From positions 4,226,600 to 4,290,599 of the forward strand of contig NZ_KK073875.1 in the NCBI RefSeq assembly GCF_000585395.1: DNA of 64,000 bases, written 5' to 3'. This DNA comes from Saccharibacillus sacchari DSM 19268 (GTDB taxonomy: Bacteria; Bacillota; Bacilli; Paenibacillales; Paenibacillaceae). The position numbers and the translations under genes were made by a program. Shown piece after piece: positions 41,934 to 52,385 of the stretch. The notes under the pieces are model-generated. The model ran no database searches, was not told the origin of the DNA, and saw nothing but the letters and a program-made list of their open reading frames with translations. Each line of letters starts with the position of its first letter. The stretch's first letter is position 1.

Positions 41934-44390
41934 TTAAACGGTCGAATCCCGCTCGAACGAAGGCAGCAAATCAAGTATCGTATCCGATTTTTCTACGTTA
42001 ATCAGCGCTTTGCCGATATGCTTGCGTTCGGTCAACGGGGCCTTGCCGGCAGGGAACTCAAGTCTCTCCCCGTTGGACAGTACGGCAACAGCCGGCAATG
42101 TATCGCTTGTGTTGTATGCCGCCATGATTCGATTGCCGTTCGGCTTCACTCTCTTGCCTTCCTTGAACTCGAAGGTCGCGATGCCTTTGCCTCCGCGACT
42201 TTGCGACGGGTATTCCAGCAGCATCGAACGCTTGGCGTAACCCAGATCGGTCACCACCAAGACCTCGCCGTCATCGCCTTTAACGAATAATGCAGCCGTG
42301 ATTTCGTCTCCATCCTTAAGCTGAATCCCGCGCACGCCGGCGGATACCCGGCCCATCGGGGACACTTCCTGTTCACCGAAGCGGATGCTCATGCCTTGCG
42401 CCGTCACCAGCAGCATGTCTCGATCGCCTTCGCTCAGGTTGACCTGAACGACTTCGTCCCCTTCGCCCAGCTTGCAGGCGGCAACGCCCCCGCTGCGCTT
42501 GGTCGCGTAATCGCGCAGCGCGGTTCGTTTAACCTGTCCTTTTCGCGTCGTGAAGACCAGCGATTGTTCCGATTCTTCCAGTTCCTTGACCGGAATAATC
42601 GAGACAATGCGTTCTTCCTTATCGAGCGGAATAACGTTGACGATTGCCGTACCGTTGTCTTTCCACTTGAATTCCGGAATCTGGTGTACCGGCAGCAGAT
42701 AGAATTGTCCGCGCTGCGTGAACACAAGCAAACGATCCAAAGTGCTTACGTCAAGCAGTTGACGAATATAATCGCCTTCCCGCGCGCCGGATGCATTACG
42801 GTCGCTGCCGGATCGCGTGAACGAAGCCATGCCCGAACGCTTGATGTAGCCTTCTTGCGACAACGAGACGATCACGTCTTCTTGCGGAATCATCACTTCC
42901 AGATTCAGCTTGATCTCTTCGACTTCGCTTTGAAGATCGGAACGGCGGTCAATACCGAATTTATCGCGGATTTCGGTTAGTTCTTTGCGAATAACGTTAT
43001 CCAGCTTCCGGCTGCTTGACAGAATGCCTTCCAGCACGTTGATGCGTTTTTCCAAATCCGAATGTTCTTTTTCAAGCTGCGTAATCTCCAGATTGGTCAA
43101 GCGATACAATTGGAGAGTCAAAATGGAATCCGCTTGGCGCTCGGTAAAACCGAACATCCATTGCAAATTGTTTTGCGCGTCCTGACGATTTTTCGAAGCG
43201 CGGATTGCGGCTACGACATCGTCCAGAATATTCAGCGCTTTGACCAATCCTTCGAGCACGTGAGAGCGATCTTTCGCCTTTTCCAACTCGTGCGAGGTAC
43301 GCTTGGTGATGACTTCGCGCTGGTGATTGATGTACGCTTCGAGAATCGCTTTAACGCCCAATTGCTGCGGTGCTTTATTGACGATGGCGACCATGTTGAA
43401 GTTGTAGCTGACTTGAAGATCGGTCTTTTTAAGCAGATAAGCGAGAATGCCGTTGGCGTCCGCGTCCTTTTTTAGCTCGACTACGATCCGCATGCCTTCG
43501 CGGCCGCTCTCGTCTCGAACTTCAGCGATGCCTTCGACTTTTTTCTCTAATCGAATATTTTCCATTGCCGTCACGAGGCGCGCCTTCACGACTTGATACG
43601 GAATTTCAGTGATGACGATTTGCTGCTTGCCGCCGCGTAAATTTTCGATTTCCGTCCGGGAACGAATCTGAATTTTGCCGCGTCCGGTGGAATACGCTTC
43701 GCGAATTCCAGCCTCGCCCATGACCGTACCGCCCGTCGGGAAGTCCGGTCCTTGGATATGCTGCATGATACCATCCAGATCGATCTCCGGAGAATCCATG
43801 ACCGCGATGCAGGCGTCAATGACTTCCCGCAAATTGTGAGTCGGGATTTCGGTGGCAAAACCTGCCGAAATCCCGCTGACGCCATTCACCAAAAGGTTGG
43901 GATAACGCGCAGGCAGCACGACGGGTTCTTTTGCCGTATTATCGAAATTGTCTTTAAACTGGACGGTACGCTTGTCGATATCGCGCAGCATCTCCATCGC
44001 AATCGTCGACAAGCGAGCTTCCGTATAACGCATTGCCGCTGCCGGGTCATCGTCGATCGAGCCCCAGTTGCCGTGTCCGTCCACAAGCGTATGCGCCATT
44101 TTCCACGGCTGAGCCATACGCACCATGCCCTCGTAGATCGAAGAGTCGCCGTGCGGGTGGTAGTTGCCCATCACGTCGCCTACCGTCTTGGCCGACTTGC
44201 GGTAGCCTTTTTCCGGCGTGTTGCCCGATTCGTACATGGCGTACAGAATCCGGCGTTGAACAGGCTTCAGACCGTCGCGAACGTCGGGAATCGCACGATC
44301 CTGAATAATGTATTTGGAATACCGGCCGAAGCGGTCGCCGACCACTTCTTCGAGAAAAGCCGGTTTGAAAATTTCTTCCGGTACGCTCAT
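41934..44390 (-). CDS. parC: DNA topoisomerase IV subunit A
   Basis: Type IIA topoisomerase subunit that cuts and rejoins DNA to unlink daughter chromosomes, 818 residues. Catalytic Tyr122 lies in [10 protein letters not shown], and the quinolone-determining region reads [14 protein letters not shown], with Ser83 and Glu87 unchanged (equivalent to Ser80 and Glu84 of Staphylococcus GrlA). The C-terminal beta-pinwheel carries repeated GxxR/K blades rather than the gyrase QRRGGKG box, which supports ParC over GyrA, as does pairing with parE. ATG 44390 has AAGGAG. It starts 24 bp after parE, in an operon. Confidence 0.93.
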   Translation of the reverse strand: MSVPEEIFKPAFLEEVVGDRFGRYSKYIIQDRAIPDVRDGLKPVQRRILYAMYESGNTPEKGYRKSAKTVGDVMGNYHPHGDSSIYEGMVRMAQPWKMAHTLVDGHGNWGSIDDDPAAAMRYTEARLSTIAMEMLRDIDKRTVQFKDNFDNTAKEPVVLPARYPNLLVNGVSGISAGFATEIPTHNLREVIDACIAVMDSPEIDLDGIMQHIQGPDFPTGGTVMGEAGIREAYSTGRGKIQIRSRTEIENLRGGKQQIVITEIPYQVVKARLVTAMENIRLEKKVEGIAEVRDESGREGMRIVVELKKDADANGILAYLLKKTDLQVSYNFNMVAIVNKAPQQLGVKAILEAYINHQREVITKRTSHELEKAKDRSHVLEGLVKALNILDDVVAAIRASKNRQDAQNNLQWMFGFTERQADSILTLQLYRLTNLEITQLEKEHSDLEKRINVLEGILSSSRKLDNVIRKELTEIRDKFGIDRRSDLQSEVEEIKLNLEVMIPQEDVIVSLSQEGYIKRSGMASFTRSGSDRNASGAREGDYIRQLLDVSTLDRLLVFTQRGQFYLLPVHQIPEFKWKDNGTAIVNVIPLDKEERIVSIIPVKELEESEQSLVFTTRKGQVKRTALRDYATKRSGGVAACKLGEGDEVVQVNLSEGDRDMLLVTAQGMSIRFGEQEVSPMGRVSAGVRGIQLKDGDEITAALFVKGDDGEVLVVTDLGYAKRSMLLEYPSQSRGGKGIATFEFKEGKRVKPNGNRIMAAYNTSDTLPAVAVLSNGERLEFPAGKAPLTERKHIGKALINVEKSDTILDLLPSFERDSTV

Positions 44391-44414
44391 CGATTATAAG
44401 TCTCCTTCTGTCGC

Positions 44415-46394
44415 TTATTCTTCCACTTCGGTAAAGTCCACGTTTTCTACAATCCAGCGCTTGCGCGGATCGACCTTGTCGCCCATTAACGTAGATACGC
44501 GTTTTTCCGCTTTGGCCGCATCTTCGATCTGAACCTGAAGCAAGGTACGCGTTACAGGGTCCATCGTCGTTTCCCAGAGCTGATCCGGGTTCATCTCGCC
44601 GAGACCTTTGTAGCGCTGAAGTTCGAAGTTTTTGCCGCCTTTGGTTAACTTCTCAAGCTCTTCGTCGCTCCATGCGTATACAATTTCGTTTTTGCGCGAT
44701 CCTTTGCGAGTAATTTTGAACAGCGGCGGCTGGGCAATGTATACACGGCCCTGATCGATCATCGGCTTCATGTATCGGTAGAAGAAGGTCAACAGCAGCA
44801 CCTGAATATGCGCGCCGTCCGTATCCGCATCGGTCATGATGACAATTTTGGCAAAGTTGCTGTCTTCGATCGCGAACTCGGGACCGATCCCCGCTCCGAT
44901 TGCCGAGACGATCGCGCGGTATTCCTCGTTTTTCAGAATTTCGGCCAGCTTGGCTTTTTCCGGGTTCAACGGCTTGCCTTTCAATGGAAGGATCGCTTGA
45001 ATTTTGGAATCGCGCCCCTGCTTGGCAGAACCGCCGGCAGAGTCGCCTTCGACGATAAAGAGTTCCGTCTTCGTGAAGTCTTTGGATTGGGCAGGAGTCA
45101 GCTTTCCGTTCAGGTTGGAGCTTTCGCTGCGCTTTTTGCCGGTCCGCATCTCGTCGCGAGCCTTGCGTGCGGCTTCCCGCGCGCGCGCGGCCTGAACGGC
45201 TTTGCGGGTCAGGATTTGCGCGGCCTGCGGATTCTCTTCCAAGAACTGCGCGGTCTTGTCCGATACGATCGCATCGACCGCGCTGCGGGCCGAAGCGCTG
45301 CCGAGCTGGTCTTTCGTTTGGCCGACGAACTCGACATCGCCCATTTTGATGCTGATCACGGCCATCATGCCCTCGCGCAGATCGCCGCCTTCCAGGTTCT
45401 TGTCTTTTTCCTTTAACAAACCTGTTTTGCGCGCATATTCGTTCAAAATACGCGTATACGCCGTCTTGAAACCTGTTTCGTGCGTACCGCCGCCCCGCGT
45501 AGGAATGGAGTTCACGAACGAAGCGATCGTTTCCGTATAGCCCGCGTTATATTGGAAAGCCACTTCGACTTCGATATCGTCTTTCTCGGCATAAAAACGC
45601 ACAACGTCATGCAGCACTTCTTTGCCTTCGTTGAGGAACTCGACGAACTGCTTTGCTCCGCCTTCGTAGTAGAATTCTTCTTCGGTTTCCGTACCTTTGC
45701 GGTGATCGGCCAAGACGATGCGCAGACCCGAATTCAGAAAAGCCAGCTCCTGCAAGCGTTCGGCCAATGTGTTGTACGTCAGCGAAATGCCGTTCTTGAA
45801 GACGCGAATATCCGGCTTGAACGTAACTTTCGTGCCGGTCTGTCTCGTATTTCCCAGCACCTCAAGCCCCGTTGCCGGTTCTCCGACATGCTCTGCGCCT
45901 TTTTTGTCCACGCGGTATTCGAATCGTTGACGATGAATTTTGCCGTCGCGATAAATTTCGACTTCCAGCCATTCGGACAACGCGTTCGTTACCGATGCGC
46001 CGACGCCGTGCAAGCCGCCGGACTTTTTATATCCTCCGCCGCCGAATTTGCCCCCGGCGTGCAGAACGGTATAAACGACCTGAGGCGTAGGTACGCCGCT
46101 TTTGTGCATGCCTGTCGGAATGCCCCGTCCATTGTCGCGTACCGTGACCGAATCGTCCTTGTTCAACGTCACTTCAATCCGATCGCAATATTTCGCCAAA
46201 TGCTCGTCGACAGCATTGTCCACGATTTCCCATACCAGATGGTGCAGACCCGAGGAGCTGGTGCTCCCGATATACATACCCGGCCGTTTGCGAACCGCGA
46301 CCAGGCCTTCGAGCACCTGTATGTCGTCCGCATCGTATCCTTGAACGGCCTGCGGGGCCGCCATCTGTTCTGCCGTATCGATCTGTTCGGCCAT
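44415..46394 (-). CDS. parE: DNA topoisomerase IV subunit B
   Basis: ATPase subunit of topoisomerase IV, 659 residues. The GHKL domain has EIVDNAVDEHLAKYCD, DNGRGIPTGMHKSG and LHGVGASVTNALS. The TOPRIM domain has LFIVEGDSAGGSAKQGRD and IMTDADTDGAHI, the latter giving the metal-binding acidic residues. C-terminal RYKGLGEMNPDQLWETTMDP is conserved. The gene order parE-parC and the length distinguish it from gyrB. GGGAGAAATC precedes ATG 46394. Confidence 0.94.
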   Translation of the reverse strand: MAEQIDTAEQMAAPQAVQGYDADDIQVLEGLVAVRKRPGMYIGSTSSSGLHHLVWEIVDNAVDEHLAKYCDRIEVTLNKDDSVTVRDNGRGIPTGMHKSGVPTPQVVYTVLHAGGKFGGGGYKKSGGLHGVGASVTNALSEWLEVEIYRDGKIHRQRFEYRVDKKGAEHVGEPATGLEVLGNTRQTGTKVTFKPDIRVFKNGISLTYNTLAERLQELAFLNSGLRIVLADHRKGTETEEEFYYEGGAKQFVEFLNEGKEVLHDVVRFYAEKDDIEVEVAFQYNAGYTETIASFVNSIPTRGGGTHETGFKTAYTRILNEYARKTGLLKEKDKNLEGGDLREGMMAVISIKMGDVEFVGQTKDQLGSASARSAVDAIVSDKTAQFLEENPQAAQILTRKAVQAARAREAARKARDEMRTGKKRSESSNLNGKLTPAQSKDFTKTELFIVEGDSAGGSAKQGRDSKIQAILPLKGKPLNPEKAKLAEILKNEEYRAIVSAIGAGIGPEFAIEDSNFAKIVIMTDADTDGAHIQVLLLTFFYRYMKPMIDQGRVYIAQPPLFKITRKGSRKNEIVYAWSDEELEKLTKGGKNFELQRYKGLGEMNPDQLWETTMDPVTRTLLQVQIEDAAKAEKRVSTLMGDKVDPRKRWIVENVDFTEVEE

Positions 46395-46487
46395 GATTTC
46401 TCCCTCTTTCTCTCTTGCTCGCCCTTTGCCTCCGGATCGTCAGCTTACCGAAATGCAAACAAGTGTTTTCATTTTTCTCTTTTTATT

Positions 46488-47477
46488 TTAAGTCAAAACG
46501 TCCCTTTTCGTAAAGACGATAAACGAAATAAACACGGAAACCGCTCCCCAGGCCGCTAAAACAGCTAACGAGAAGCCCAATGTCATGCCGTCGATCGGCG
46601 CCGGATTACCTGCGAGATACTCCGTAAGCCCCAGATTGACCATAAACAAATATTTGGCGCTGCTCCAAGCCGAAGCCATATTGGTTAAAATGGAGCCTGA
46701 GATCAACGCGGCCATCATGACGACAATGCTTGCGGCCGTACTGCGCACGAGAACGGATACCATGAACGCCAACAGCGCAACCACGATTCCGACAAACCAG
46801 ACCAGTCCCGCCTGCATCAACAGGTATTGCCACTGCGGCGTAGCCTGCACGTACGTCAAATCCACATCCGAACCATTCAATACAAAGCCGGTAAAAATCG
46901 GAATACTCCAGCCGGAATAGCCGAAAAAGACGCCCGAAATCAAATAACAGACCGCATAGGCGCTCACGACGATCAATGAAACGAACATGAGCAGGGCCGT
47001 CAGTTTGCTTAACAGCACTTTCCAGCGCCGCACCGGCCTTGCAAGCAGCATCTTGATCGTGCCGCCTGTTCGTTCCGAGGATACCAGATCCGAAGCAATG
47101 GTCAGAATCATCAAAGGAATAAACAAGGCTGCCGAGTTATCAATGAATTCGCGCGTGAATGTCACGCCGCCCGGTTCGTTCGGATTCACGTCGTTATCGA
47201 GGTAATACTGCATCTGCTGAATGTAGATTTGCCGATAGACCTTCCACTCTTGCGGGACCCGGTCGCTGCTCAGAGAGTTCTGGTTATCGATGATCGCCTG
47301 CTGAACTTCCAGACGCCAATCCGTACCGTAGCTTTCCTGACGTTCGAGCGATTGCCGCATCTGCGCATAGCTGAAGATCGGCACCATAATGGCAAGAATC
47401 AAGAGCACGATGTAAAAGCGCTTTTTCTTGATGATTTTGACGACTTCGTTTTGTACCATAGCCAAAAACCGTTTCAC
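46488..47477 (-). CDS. ABC-2 type transporter permease
   Basis: Membrane component of an ABC exporter, 329 residues. One N-terminal helix (about 22-40) is followed by a large extracytoplasmic loop to residue 110 and five further helices; the SERTGGTIKMLLARPVRRW cytoplasmic loop is typical of ABC-2 permeases. It overlaps the ATPase gene by 4 nt, so the pair is translated together. Substrate unknown; similar pairs export antibiotics, sodium or lipids. Confidence 0.88.
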   Translation of the reverse strand: MKRFLAMVQNEVVKIIKKKRFYIVLLILAIMVPIFSYAQMRQSLERQESYGTDWRLEVQQAIIDNQNSLSSDRVPQEWKVYRQIYIQQMQYYLDNDVNPNEPGGVTFTREFIDNSAALFIPLMILTIASDLVSSERTGGTIKMLLARPVRRWKVLLSKLTALLMFVSLIVVSAYAVCYLISGVFFGYSGWSIPIFTGFVLNGSDVDLTYVQATPQWQYLLMQAGLVWFVGIVVALLAFMVSVLVRSTAASIVVMMAALISGSILTNMASAWSSAKYLFMVNLGLTEYLAGNPAPIDGMTLGFSLAVLAAWGAVSVFISFIVFTKRDVLT

Positions 47478-48445
47478 TCGATGCCCTCCCCTTCGGTCAT
47501 TTGCAGGAAAAGTCGCTCCAAAGTAGGAGCAATTCGGTGAACGCCCCTTACGGCAATGCCTTCGCGGACCATCACATCAATCACTTCGGCTACGCGCTCT
47601 TCCGGCGTCTCGGTCACGATGCTGCGCTCATTCAATAAAGCGGCAGCGGCATCTTCAAGAGCTTCCGCACCGACCGAATCCACAATGACGATATCTTTAT
47701 ATTGGACAAGCAAAGCCAGCGCTTTGGCTTTCGGTTCAACGTCCCAAATGACCATTCCTCGGCCTGCCCCCATCAACTCGTCGACCGATCCTACCGCAAG
47801 CTCCCGGCCGCCGCCGATAATCGCGACCCGATCGCACAGCAATTGGATCTCGCTCAACAAATGACTGGACACGAAAACTGCGAGCCCTGCCGAAGCCAGT
47901 TCGCGGATAAAAGCTCTCATTTCCTTGATTCCTTTGGGATCAAGACCATTGGTCGGCTCATCCAGAATCAGCACTTTCGGCCGGGCAAGCAAGGCTTGCG
48001 CGATCCCCAGGCGCTGACGCATCCCGAGCGAATAGGTACGAACCTTCTCATGAATCCGTCCGCCCAGATGGACAAGCTCCGTCACCTCGCGAATGCGTTG
48101 TTCGTCAATGCCGTCCTGCATGCGGGCGAAATGCATCAGGTTCTCCCACCCTGTCAGATAAGGGTACATTTCCGGATTTTCGACGATGGAACCGACGTAC
48201 TTCAGTGCTTCTTCGGGCTGCTTTTGTACATCGAAGCCGCAAATCTCAACGCTTCCCGAGGTCGGTTTAATAAGCCCGACCAGCATGCGGATCGTTGTCG
48301 TTTTACCCGCGCCGTTCGGACCGAGAAAGCCGAAAATTTCGCCTTCCCGCACGTCGAAGCTGATGCTATGAATGATCGTTTTACGGCCGATTTTCTTATT
48401 TAAATCCCGTACGCGCAGAACGAAACTGTCGTCAGGTTGCTTCAT
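47474..48445 (-). CDS. ABC transporter ATP-binding protein (ABC-2 / DrrA-like)
   Basis: ATPase of 323 residues. Walker A is GPNGAGKTT near residue 44, the signature is TYSLGMRQRLGIAQALL, and Walker B is VLILDEPTNGLD. The C-terminal DrrA-type extension of about 100 residues (AVGSVDELMG onward) is regulatory in this family. It drives the ABC-2 permease encoded just downstream. Gene symbol withheld because several Bacillus paralogues look alike. Confidence 0.92.
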   Translation of the reverse strand: MKQPDDSFVLRVRDLNKKIGRKTIIHSISFDVREGEIFGFLGPNGAGKTTTIRMLVGLIKPTSGSVEICGFDVQKQPEEALKYVGSIVENPEMYPYLTGWENLMHFARMQDGIDEQRIREVTELVHLGGRIHEKVRTYSLGMRQRLGIAQALLARPKVLILDEPTNGLDPKGIKEMRAFIRELASAGLAVFVSSHLLSEIQLLCDRVAIIGGGRELAVGSVDELMGAGRGMVIWDVEPKAKALALLVQYKDIVIVDSVGAEALEDAAAALLNERSIVTETPEERVAEVIDVMVREGIAVRGVHRIAPTLERLFLQMTEGEGIE

Positions 48446-48501
48446 CCCTACCCCGTCCCTTCCTTCAAGTATCGACTTTTTTCAGAGGTCATTATGCCGG
48501 C

Positions 48502-49317
48502 TCATTGCAACCCTTGAACGATTCGTTGCGCAATCCGCTCATAACCGGCTGAATTGGGATGAAAATGGTCGGATGACAAATAGGCACCAGGATCTCGTTC
48601 AAAAAGATCGAATGTCGGTGTCAGAACCATATTCTCCCCTTCGGCAATCTGTGCGGATGCCTTGGCATTCCATTCGGTGATCCCCAAATCGCCTTCATCG
48701 CGCAGCGATTCGATATCTCCGAACGGATTATATAAACCCAGATAAATAATTCGCGCCGCCGGATTGATGGAACGAAGTTGATCCAGTGCTTCTCCAAGCC
48801 GCTCCGAAGCGGCAGGCAGGGCAGCCTCCAACGCGTTTGCATCCGGAGCCTCCGCGCTTGTCTGTAACGCCGCGCCGCCCTGGAACAGATCGTTTGCCCC
48901 GATCGACAGCAAGATGACATTGGCTTCTTTCAATACATAACGAACACCGGGCTCGTCCAATTCCGTCAACAATTCCTGCGTAGTCATGCCGTTAATTCCA
49001 AGATTATTAAGAAAACGCACTTCGCGGTCGCCGCTTTGATCCAGCAAAGCCGCGGCCCGCCGGGCAAATCCCTGTCCGGTTGTATCTCCGGTTCCCTTGG
49101 CAAGCGAGTCGCCGATCGCAACGATCCGGTAACTGCCGTCATCAGTCGAAGGAGCGCGTTCTGTCAAAGGAGCGTCCGCGGCCGCATCGGCGTTTACAAG
49201 ATTAGGTCTCGGAAATATCAGCTCTCTCGCTCCATATCCGAAGCCGACAGCCAGCAATAAAGCAGAAAGTGCCGAAAGTACGGCCGTTGTTCGCCATGTC
49301 CACTTCCACGAATTCAT
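48502..49317 (-). CDS. Membrane-anchored SGNH/GDSL esterase (YpmR-like)
   Basis: SGNH-hydrolase of 271 residues, exported and probably anchored by its uncleaved N-terminal helix (about 10-30). Block I Ser is in AIGDSLAKGTGD, block III Asn in SIGANDLF and block V in SSDHFHPNSAGYERIA with the catalytic Asp-His. Such proteins deacylate lipids or cell-wall-attached acetyl groups. ATG 49317 has AAGGAGG. It lies 56 bp from the ABC-2 ATPase gene on the same strand, so export and modification of an envelope component could be linked, an inference. Confidence 0.88.
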   Translation of the reverse strand: MNSWKWTWRTTAVLSALSALLLAVGFGYGARELIFPRPNLVNADAAADAPLTERAPSTDDGSYRIVAIGDSLAKGTGDTTGQGFARRAAALLDQSGDREVRFLNNLGINGMTTQELLTELDEPGVRYVLKEANVILLSIGANDLFQGGAALQTSAEAPDANALEAALPAASERLGEALDQLRSINPAARIIYLGLYNPFGDIESLRDEGDLGITEWNAKASAQIAEGENMVLTPTFDLFERDPGAYLSSDHFHPNSAGYERIAQRIVQGLQ

Positions 49318-49536
49318 GCTTCTCCTCCTTATATGAAAGACAACAAAAGTTTAAGCTTTCGCGTATGCACCACGTACCTTACCTTAAGTGTTTGTGAAGC
49401 AATTTGCAAACGCGGTTCGAAACTTTTTTGTGCTTCTCAAAAAAAATACTTGCTAAGCCATTTTAATTTATGATAGGATATTCCTTGTCGCCAGAAATAA
49501 TCACTCGCTGATGAAGGCGGCCGTTACAAAAAATAT

Positions 49537-49609
49537 GGGACATTAGCTCAATTGGCAGAGCATTCGACTCTTAATCGACAGGTTGTAGGTTCGATTCCTA
49601 CATGTCCCA
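49537..49609 (+). tRNA. tRNA-Lys (anticodon CTT)
   Basis: A 73-nt cloverleaf: acceptor GGGACAT/ATGTCCC, D arm GCTC/GAGC, anticodon loop CTCTTAA giving CTT (codon AAG), and T arm GTAGG-TTCGATT-CCTAC. Discriminator base A; CCA is not encoded. The outermost anticodon-stem pair (27-43) reads U-C, an unusual mismatch. Confidence 0.95.
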
Positions 49610-49631
49610 TTCTTTCATATAATGAACGCAT

Positions 49632-49673
49632 ACAAAGACCCCCAGCCTCGCCAAGAGGTTGGGGGTCTTTGTA
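49632..49673. terminator. Terminator of tRNA-Lys
   Basis: CAAAGACCCCCA and TGGGGGTCTTTG form the stem with inner CCTC/GAGG; T-rich sequence follows. Confidence 0.85.
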
Positions 49674-49690
49674 TTTTATACATAAAGCCC

Positions 49691-49830
49691 AACGTAACTG
49701 GAAACGAGAAAACACCATTAACAGTTTCAATCAATTTTCTCGATTTCAACACGCGACCTAAAGCATTTCGAAGAAATGCACTTCGGAAGCCTATGCTGGC
49801 AATTTATCTCGGAGTCTTCTCGTTTCCCCG
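49691..49830. repeat. Dispersed nested-palindrome element, copy 6 (type I, short)
   Basis: Outer arms GGAAACGAGAA (49700-49710) and TTCTCGTTTCC (49817-49827) are perfect complements unique to this copy. The conserved GAAGCATTTCGAAG-type block, CTTCGGAAGC and GATTTCAACACGCGACC are shared with copies 1 and 3. It lies between the tRNA terminator and the convergent CAP-domain gene, ending about 10 bp from its stop codon. Confidence 0.8.
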
Positions 49831-49839
49831 CCCACCCCA

Positions 49840-50391
49840 TCAACCAATAAACAACTGAACCCAATAGCCATTATAGTAGCCGACGCCGATCGAGGTGAAG
49901 CTTGGACTCAAAATATTGCTTCGATGTCCTTCGCTGTTCATCCATCCTTGCATCACGCTTTCGGGCGAACGCTGTCCCATCGCAATGTTTTCTCCCGCCG
50001 TTCGGAATGCTACCTTTTGCAGCTTTAATAAATTAAAAGGAGAACCGTAAGTCGGAGAGGTATGGTCGAAGTATCCTTTCTTCGACATATCCATCGCCTT
50101 CAAGCGCGAAGCCTTCGCTGTGCCTGCATGGATCGCAAGCGGTTTGAGCCCGGCTTTGCGACGTTCCAAGTTCACCAGATAAACCACTTTGGCGGTAAAC
50201 TTCGACTTGTCGGTCGTCGTTTTGGCATAGGCGGCTTGATAAGCGGTCTGAGCGTCCGCATTTTGCACAGGACCCATCCCGTAAACGCTGCCCAGCACGA
50301 ACGTAAAAGCCAAAGCAAGAAGACTTGCCTTTTTGCCTAAGATTGAGCTGTTTAGTCTGGTTTTTCGTCGGTTAACATTTGATGTGCTCAT
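49840..50391 (-). CDS. Secreted CAP/SCP-domain protein (YkwD-like)
   Basis: Exported protein of 183 residues: basic N-terminus, hydrophobic signal (about 22-40), cleavage likely near NADAQT. The CAP domain (about 65-183) has VNLERRKAGLKPL, FDHTSPTYG, AGENIAMGQ, GWMNSEGHRSNIL and SIGVGYY, i.e. the CAP1/CAP2 signatures. It resembles the YkwD group of spore-formers, whose extracellular function remains poorly defined. No SLH or LysM anchor is present. GGAGG precedes ATG 50391. Confidence 0.9.
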   Translation of the reverse strand: MSTSNVNRRKTRLNSSILGKKASLLALAFTFVLGSVYGMGPVQNADAQTAYQAAYAKTTTDKSKFTAKVVYLVNLERRKAGLKPLAIHAGTAKASRLKAMDMSKKGYFDHTSPTYGSPFNLLKLQKVAFRTAGENIAMGQRSPESVMQGWMNSEGHRSNILSPSFTSIGVGYYNGYWVQLFIG

Positions 50392-50569
50392 GCTTGTTCC
50401 TCCTCTATTTCCTTGATGACTTTAGCTTTCGGCATGGAATTGGAACCTATATCCATTTACCCGCAGAATCAGGCCGGATAATCATTATGCCCGTCTAAAC
50501 AAAAAGGCCCCGCTCGCAAGAGCTGGAACCGAAAGGTAAGGCATTTGAATGTATGTGGTCTGTTCGTTC

Positions 50570-51025
50570 TTACAGTGCTTTGATGAATTTGCAGCCGAAC
50601 TTTTCGAAGCCAGCATGCTGATAGAATTCATGCGCGCCAAGGCGATCTTCACGATTGATTCCTGTCAGGAAAAGGAAACGGCATCCCGATTCCGCCGCCC
50701 AGGCTTCTGCCTGCTCCACCAACAAACGGCCGATTCCGCAACCCCGGCAATCCTCGTTGACGATCAATCCGGCGATTTGAACCATCTGCGCTTCCGATCC
50801 GCGTGCAGGAATCAAACGCAGCGAGATCATTCCTACCGCTTTGCCGTCTTTTTCTGCCAAATAAGTCTGGTAATTCGGATTGTTTTCGCGCGTTTCCAAT
50901 TGCTCGCGCATGACGCTAGGCGTCGTAGGATACGACAGTTTTCGCATCAATTCCGTCAATACGGCAGCATCGCTGCAAGAAGCCGTGCGAAGGCTCGCTG
51001 TTTTTTCCAATACGTTAGTTGTCAT
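50570..51025 (-). CDS. GNAT-family N-acetyltransferase
   Basis: GNAT protein of 151 residues; the acetyl-CoA loop is [18 protein letters not shown] and motif B is [15 protein letters not shown], the typical aminoglycoside/phosphinothricin-like subgroup layout. The acceptor is unknown. Its ATG overlaps the end of purT by 11 nt with GAGGAG inside purT, so the two are coupled in one operon, although no functional link is evident. Confidence 0.87.
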   Translation of the reverse strand: MTTNVLEKTASLRTASCSDAAVLTELMRKLSYPTTPSVMREQLETRENNPNYQTYLAEKDGKAVGMISLRLIPARGSEAQMVQIAGLIVNEDCRGCGIGRLLVEQAEAWAAESGCRFLFLTGINREDRLGAHEFYQHAGFEKFGCKFIKAL

Positions 51026-52205
51026 CCGAATACTCCTCTTTTAGCAGGCCGGCCGCTTCGCGGGCACGACTGCGCGCAGTTTCCACATCTTCCGCCGCGC
51101 TAAGCGCGACGGCCATTCTGCGACCCGGCTTCGAATCGGGCTTGCCGAATACTCGAACCTGGGTACGCGGGACGCTCAAGGCTTCCGTCAGACCGCCAAC
51201 TTTGAAATTTTCGCTTGATCGGGTTGCTTTCAACGTTGCCGAAGCACCCGGTGTCAGCAGTTCGACTCCCGTGATCGGAAGTCCCAGAATCGCTCTCGCA
51301 TGCAGCGCGAACTCCGACAGATCCTGCGTAGCCATCGTCACCATGCCGGTATCGTGCGGGCGCGGCGAGACTTCGCTGAACACAACGCCGTCTTTCGTCA
51401 GGAATAATTCAACTCCAAATAGCCCGTAACCGCCAAGCTTGTCCGTGATCGCTTTTGCAATCTGCTTGGCTTCTTCCAACTTGGCATCATCCATCCGGTG
51501 CGGCTGCCACGATTCCACATAGTCGCCGTCTTTCTGGATATGGCCGATCGGCGGACAAAACGACGTTCCCGATACGCTCCGAACCGTCAACAGTGTAATT
51601 TCGCTTTCAAAGGGCACGAACGCCTCCACGATGACCCGAGTGTTGTTTTTCGCTCTCGCGCCTTCCAGAGCAAATTGCCAACACTTCTCGGTGTCTTCCG
51701 GCGTTTTTAGCACACTTTGTCCTTTGCCCGAAGAGCTCATGAGCGGCTTGATCACGCAAGGTACGCCAAGTTCGGCTACCGCCGCTTTCAGTTCATCCAA
51801 GGTGTCCGCAAAACGATACGCTGCCGTCGGCAGACCTAATGTCTCCGCGGCCAAACGCCGAATGCCTTCGCGGTCCATCGTCAATCTGGCGGCCGTGGCC
51901 GTCGGAATCACGCGGAACCCTTCCGCTTCCAGCTTCTCCAACATCGGAGTCGCGATTGCTTCGATCTCCGGCACGATCAAATCCGGCTTTTCCCGCAAGA
52001 TCAATTCTCGCAGTACGTTCGCGTCCAACATATCGATCACATGACTACGGTGCGCGACCTGCATCGCAGGAGCACCCTCGTAACGATCGACGGCTATGCA
52101 CTCAACGCCAAGACGCTGCGCTTCGATCACGACTTCCTTGCCCAGTTCGCCGCTTCCGAGAAGCATGATTTTCTTCGCGTCCGCGGATAATGGAGCCCCC
52201 CACAT
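51015..52205 (-). CDS. purT: Formate-dependent phosphoribosylglycinamide formyltransferase
   Basis: ATP-grasp enzyme of 396 residues making formyl-GAR from GAR, formate and ATP in purine synthesis, a folate-independent alternative to PurN. Features: N-terminal [19 protein letters not shown], the [19 protein letters not shown] loop near residues 150-167, [10 protein letters not shown], and [28 protein letters not shown] with metal ligands. Length agrees with E. coli PurT. GGAGTTGG precedes ATG 52205. It stands away from other pur genes, followed only by a GNAT gene. Confidence 0.94.
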   Translation of the reverse strand: MWGAPLSADAKKIMLLGSGELGKEVVIEAQRLGVECIAVDRYEGAPAMQVAHRSHVIDMLDANVLRELILREKPDLIVPEIEAIATPMLEKLEAEGFRVIPTATAARLTMDREGIRRLAAETLGLPTAAYRFADTLDELKAAVAELGVPCVIKPLMSSSGKGQSVLKTPEDTEKCWQFALEGARAKNNTRVIVEAFVPFESEITLLTVRSVSGTSFCPPIGHIQKDGDYVESWQPHRMDDAKLEEAKQIAKAITDKLGGYGLFGVELFLTKDGVVFSEVSPRPHDTGMVTMATQDLSEFALHARAILGLPITGVELLTPGASATLKATRSSENFKVGGLTEALSVPRTQVRVFGKPDSKPGRRMAVALSAAEDVETARSRAREAAGLLKEEYSDDN

Positions 52206-52309
52206 CGTTTAACCAACTCCTACGCGTTTTTGGTTTGTCCTTATCTATTTTGTCTGCTGGCAGACTGAATTGCAACCCCGATCGCTCAAATTTTTATGAA
52301 AAAATAGCG

Positions 52310-52337
52310 AAAACCCGCGAAAAATGTCGCAGGTTTT
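52310..52337 (-). terminator. Terminator of the heterodimeric ABC exporter operon
   Basis: AAAACCTGCGA pairs with TCGCGGGTTTT on the minus strand, followed by TCGCTATTTTTTC. Confidence 0.7.
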
Positions 52338-52385
52338 CCAAGAAAAATTTTAGTTAACGAAGAAACTTTCAAAGAAAACTTCCTT

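Noticed and set aside
49537-49609. tRNA read as a pseudogene because of the U-C mismatch at the top of the anticodon stem
   Set aside because: All other stems, the loops and the T arm are intact and a terminator follows; a single mismatch there is tolerated.
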